NCBI GenBank assembly: GCA_023374025.1
Contig: SIJG01000013.1
Location: 154,846-218,845, forward strand
DNA: 64,000 nt
Direction: 5' to 3'
From: Heterodera schachtii
Lineage: Eukaryota; Nematoda; Chromadorea; Rhabditida; Heteroderidae
Below, one piece after another: positions 63,490-64,000 of the stretch (its first letter is position 1; the number at the start of each line of letters is the position of its first letter). The translations under genes and the position numbers were made by a program. The notes beneath the pieces were generated by a model. It made no database searches, had not been told where the DNA came from, and worked only from the letters and a program-made list of their open reading frames with translations.

Positions 63490-64000
63490 AATTTTTTGAG
63501 TGCGATTTGTTAACAGATTTTGTCAAAAAAATGATTTTGACTGAGGATTTTTCGAAAAAATGTTTAAGATTTGAAGAAAAAGTTCGAACATTTTGCCAAA
63601 TATACTTAATTTTTCAAAAAATCATGCGTTTTTGTAACTTTTTTATCAAGAGACCACAAAAATCCTCAATTTCTCAAAAGACCACAAAAATCCGCAAATC
63701 CTCATTTTCCAAAAAAAATCCTCCTTGACCCTCTAAAAGACCACAAAATGAGGAAAAATCCTCACATATCGAAGCCCTGGTTAAAACGGTGCTCAATTGG
63801 GGAGACGGCGCCAATTAAGTGGGAAAACTGCGATAATTCGGTTGCCAATTTGAACTATATTTCAGATTTGATCCGCTGTTTGGCAATAATTGGTGTGCCA
63901 ATTTGAACAGTGTCCGATTTGATTTGGGTGGAAAGCATTGCATTGGGTGAGCGCAGAAACAGCAATTTTTATTTTGTCAAAAAATGAAAATAATTTTAGG

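Larger units (their letters stand above)
62421..63779. mobile_element. 1.36-kb hAT-like element inside a coding exon
   Basis: Ends CAGGGCTTCGAT and ATCGAAGCCCTG; perfect 8-bp target duplication GTTAAAAC (62413-62420 and 63780-63787). The paralogue near 47290 has a single GTTAAAAC at the matching codon positions and no insertion. The interior has repeated AAATCCTCATTT units, a nested element at 62553 and the hairpin module at 63461. No transposase. Confidence 0.95.
57380..64000 (+). pseudogene. A-type gene split by a MULE and a hAT-like element
   Basis: Exon 1 57380-57390 (M-N-R-R). Intron 1 contains the whole MULE. Exon 2 starts at 60799 (W-I-C-G-D-V-W-M-D-I-L-P-F-F-D-R-P-Q-L-G-L) but has frameshifts near 60900 and 60990. 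Exon 3 (61128-61548, 421 nt) is open. Intron 3 is enlarged to 700 nt by a GC-rich foldback. Exon 4 starts at 62249 (S-F-R-H-A-T-T-S-V), is split after Y-N-W-L-L-K by the hAT-like element, resumes at 63780 with R-C-S-I-G-E, and carries the same 53-bp insertion as the paralogue at 47060-49489. The last exon begins at 64000 and continues outside the window. Confidence 0.85.

Overview
The window looks like nuclear DNA of a nematode, most probably a plant-parasitic cyst nematode (Globodera/Heterodera group). Evidence: AT-rich sequence, compact multi-exon genes, introns ending in the nematode-style TTTTCAG or TTTTAG acceptor, a degenerate array of the nematode telomere hexamer TTAGGC, and a dominant gene family that I associate with plant-parasitic nematode genomes. 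The species assignment is inference.

The main content is a cluster of one rapidly evolving multigene family in two homologous forms. Form A starts with an 11-nt coding exon (M-N-R/K-R), then an F-box-like segment (C-S-D-V-W-M-D-I-L-P...L-L-S-D-R-F-D-x-L-V-D), a long variable middle, and a C-terminal block P-F-E-L-V-N-E-R-T...W-L-L-K-R-C-P-I. Form B has the related segment C-W-L-L-V-F-D-F-L-x-P-S-Q-L-G-L and usually a 5' exon pair coding a transmembrane anchor. By spliced-length arithmetic and translation, A genes at 44320-45589(-), 51777-52874(+) and 53534-55091(+) and B genes at 6110-7987(+) and 30026-31695(-) are open throughout; 3232-4962(+) is uncertain. About 23 other copies are broken by frameshifts, nonsense codons, truncation or transposon insertion. 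Interspersed are three intact copies of a small five-exon gene family (9109-10923, 23329-24910, 27482-28807). Its product weakly resembles SKP1, which would fit a cluster of F-box-like genes, but this is a hypothesis.

Layout: 1-8000 A/B genes with foldback elements; 9.1-10.9 kb first small gene; 12.57-12.84 kb interstitial telomere-like array; 13.7-17.1 kb a B pseudogene joined to a 2.2-kb segmental duplication whose other copy is at 31.45-33.72 kb; 17.4-28.8 kb a duplicated unit of [A pseudogene, small gene]; 29-45.6 kb mixed A/B genes and fragments in both orientations; 45.6-50.5 kb transposon-rich remains of an A gene; 50.6-55.1 kb three A genes or remnants; 55.9-57.1 kb an unrelated signal-peptide/transmembrane/cysteine-rich gene; 57.4-64 kb an A gene whose first intron holds a complete 3.3-kb MULE transposon and whose fourth exon is split by a hAT-like element.

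Mobile DNA explains much of the decay. Many elements have identifiable ends and 8-10-bp target duplications. Two themes stand out. First, several unrelated elements have inverted arms made of short tandem repeats; one of them, the MULE, encodes a FLYWCH-type transposase plus an oppositely oriented, intact three-exon gene for a 156-aa putative secreted protein. Second, a GC-rich hairpin of about 28 bp recurs inside at least three differently ended elements and at six sites in all.
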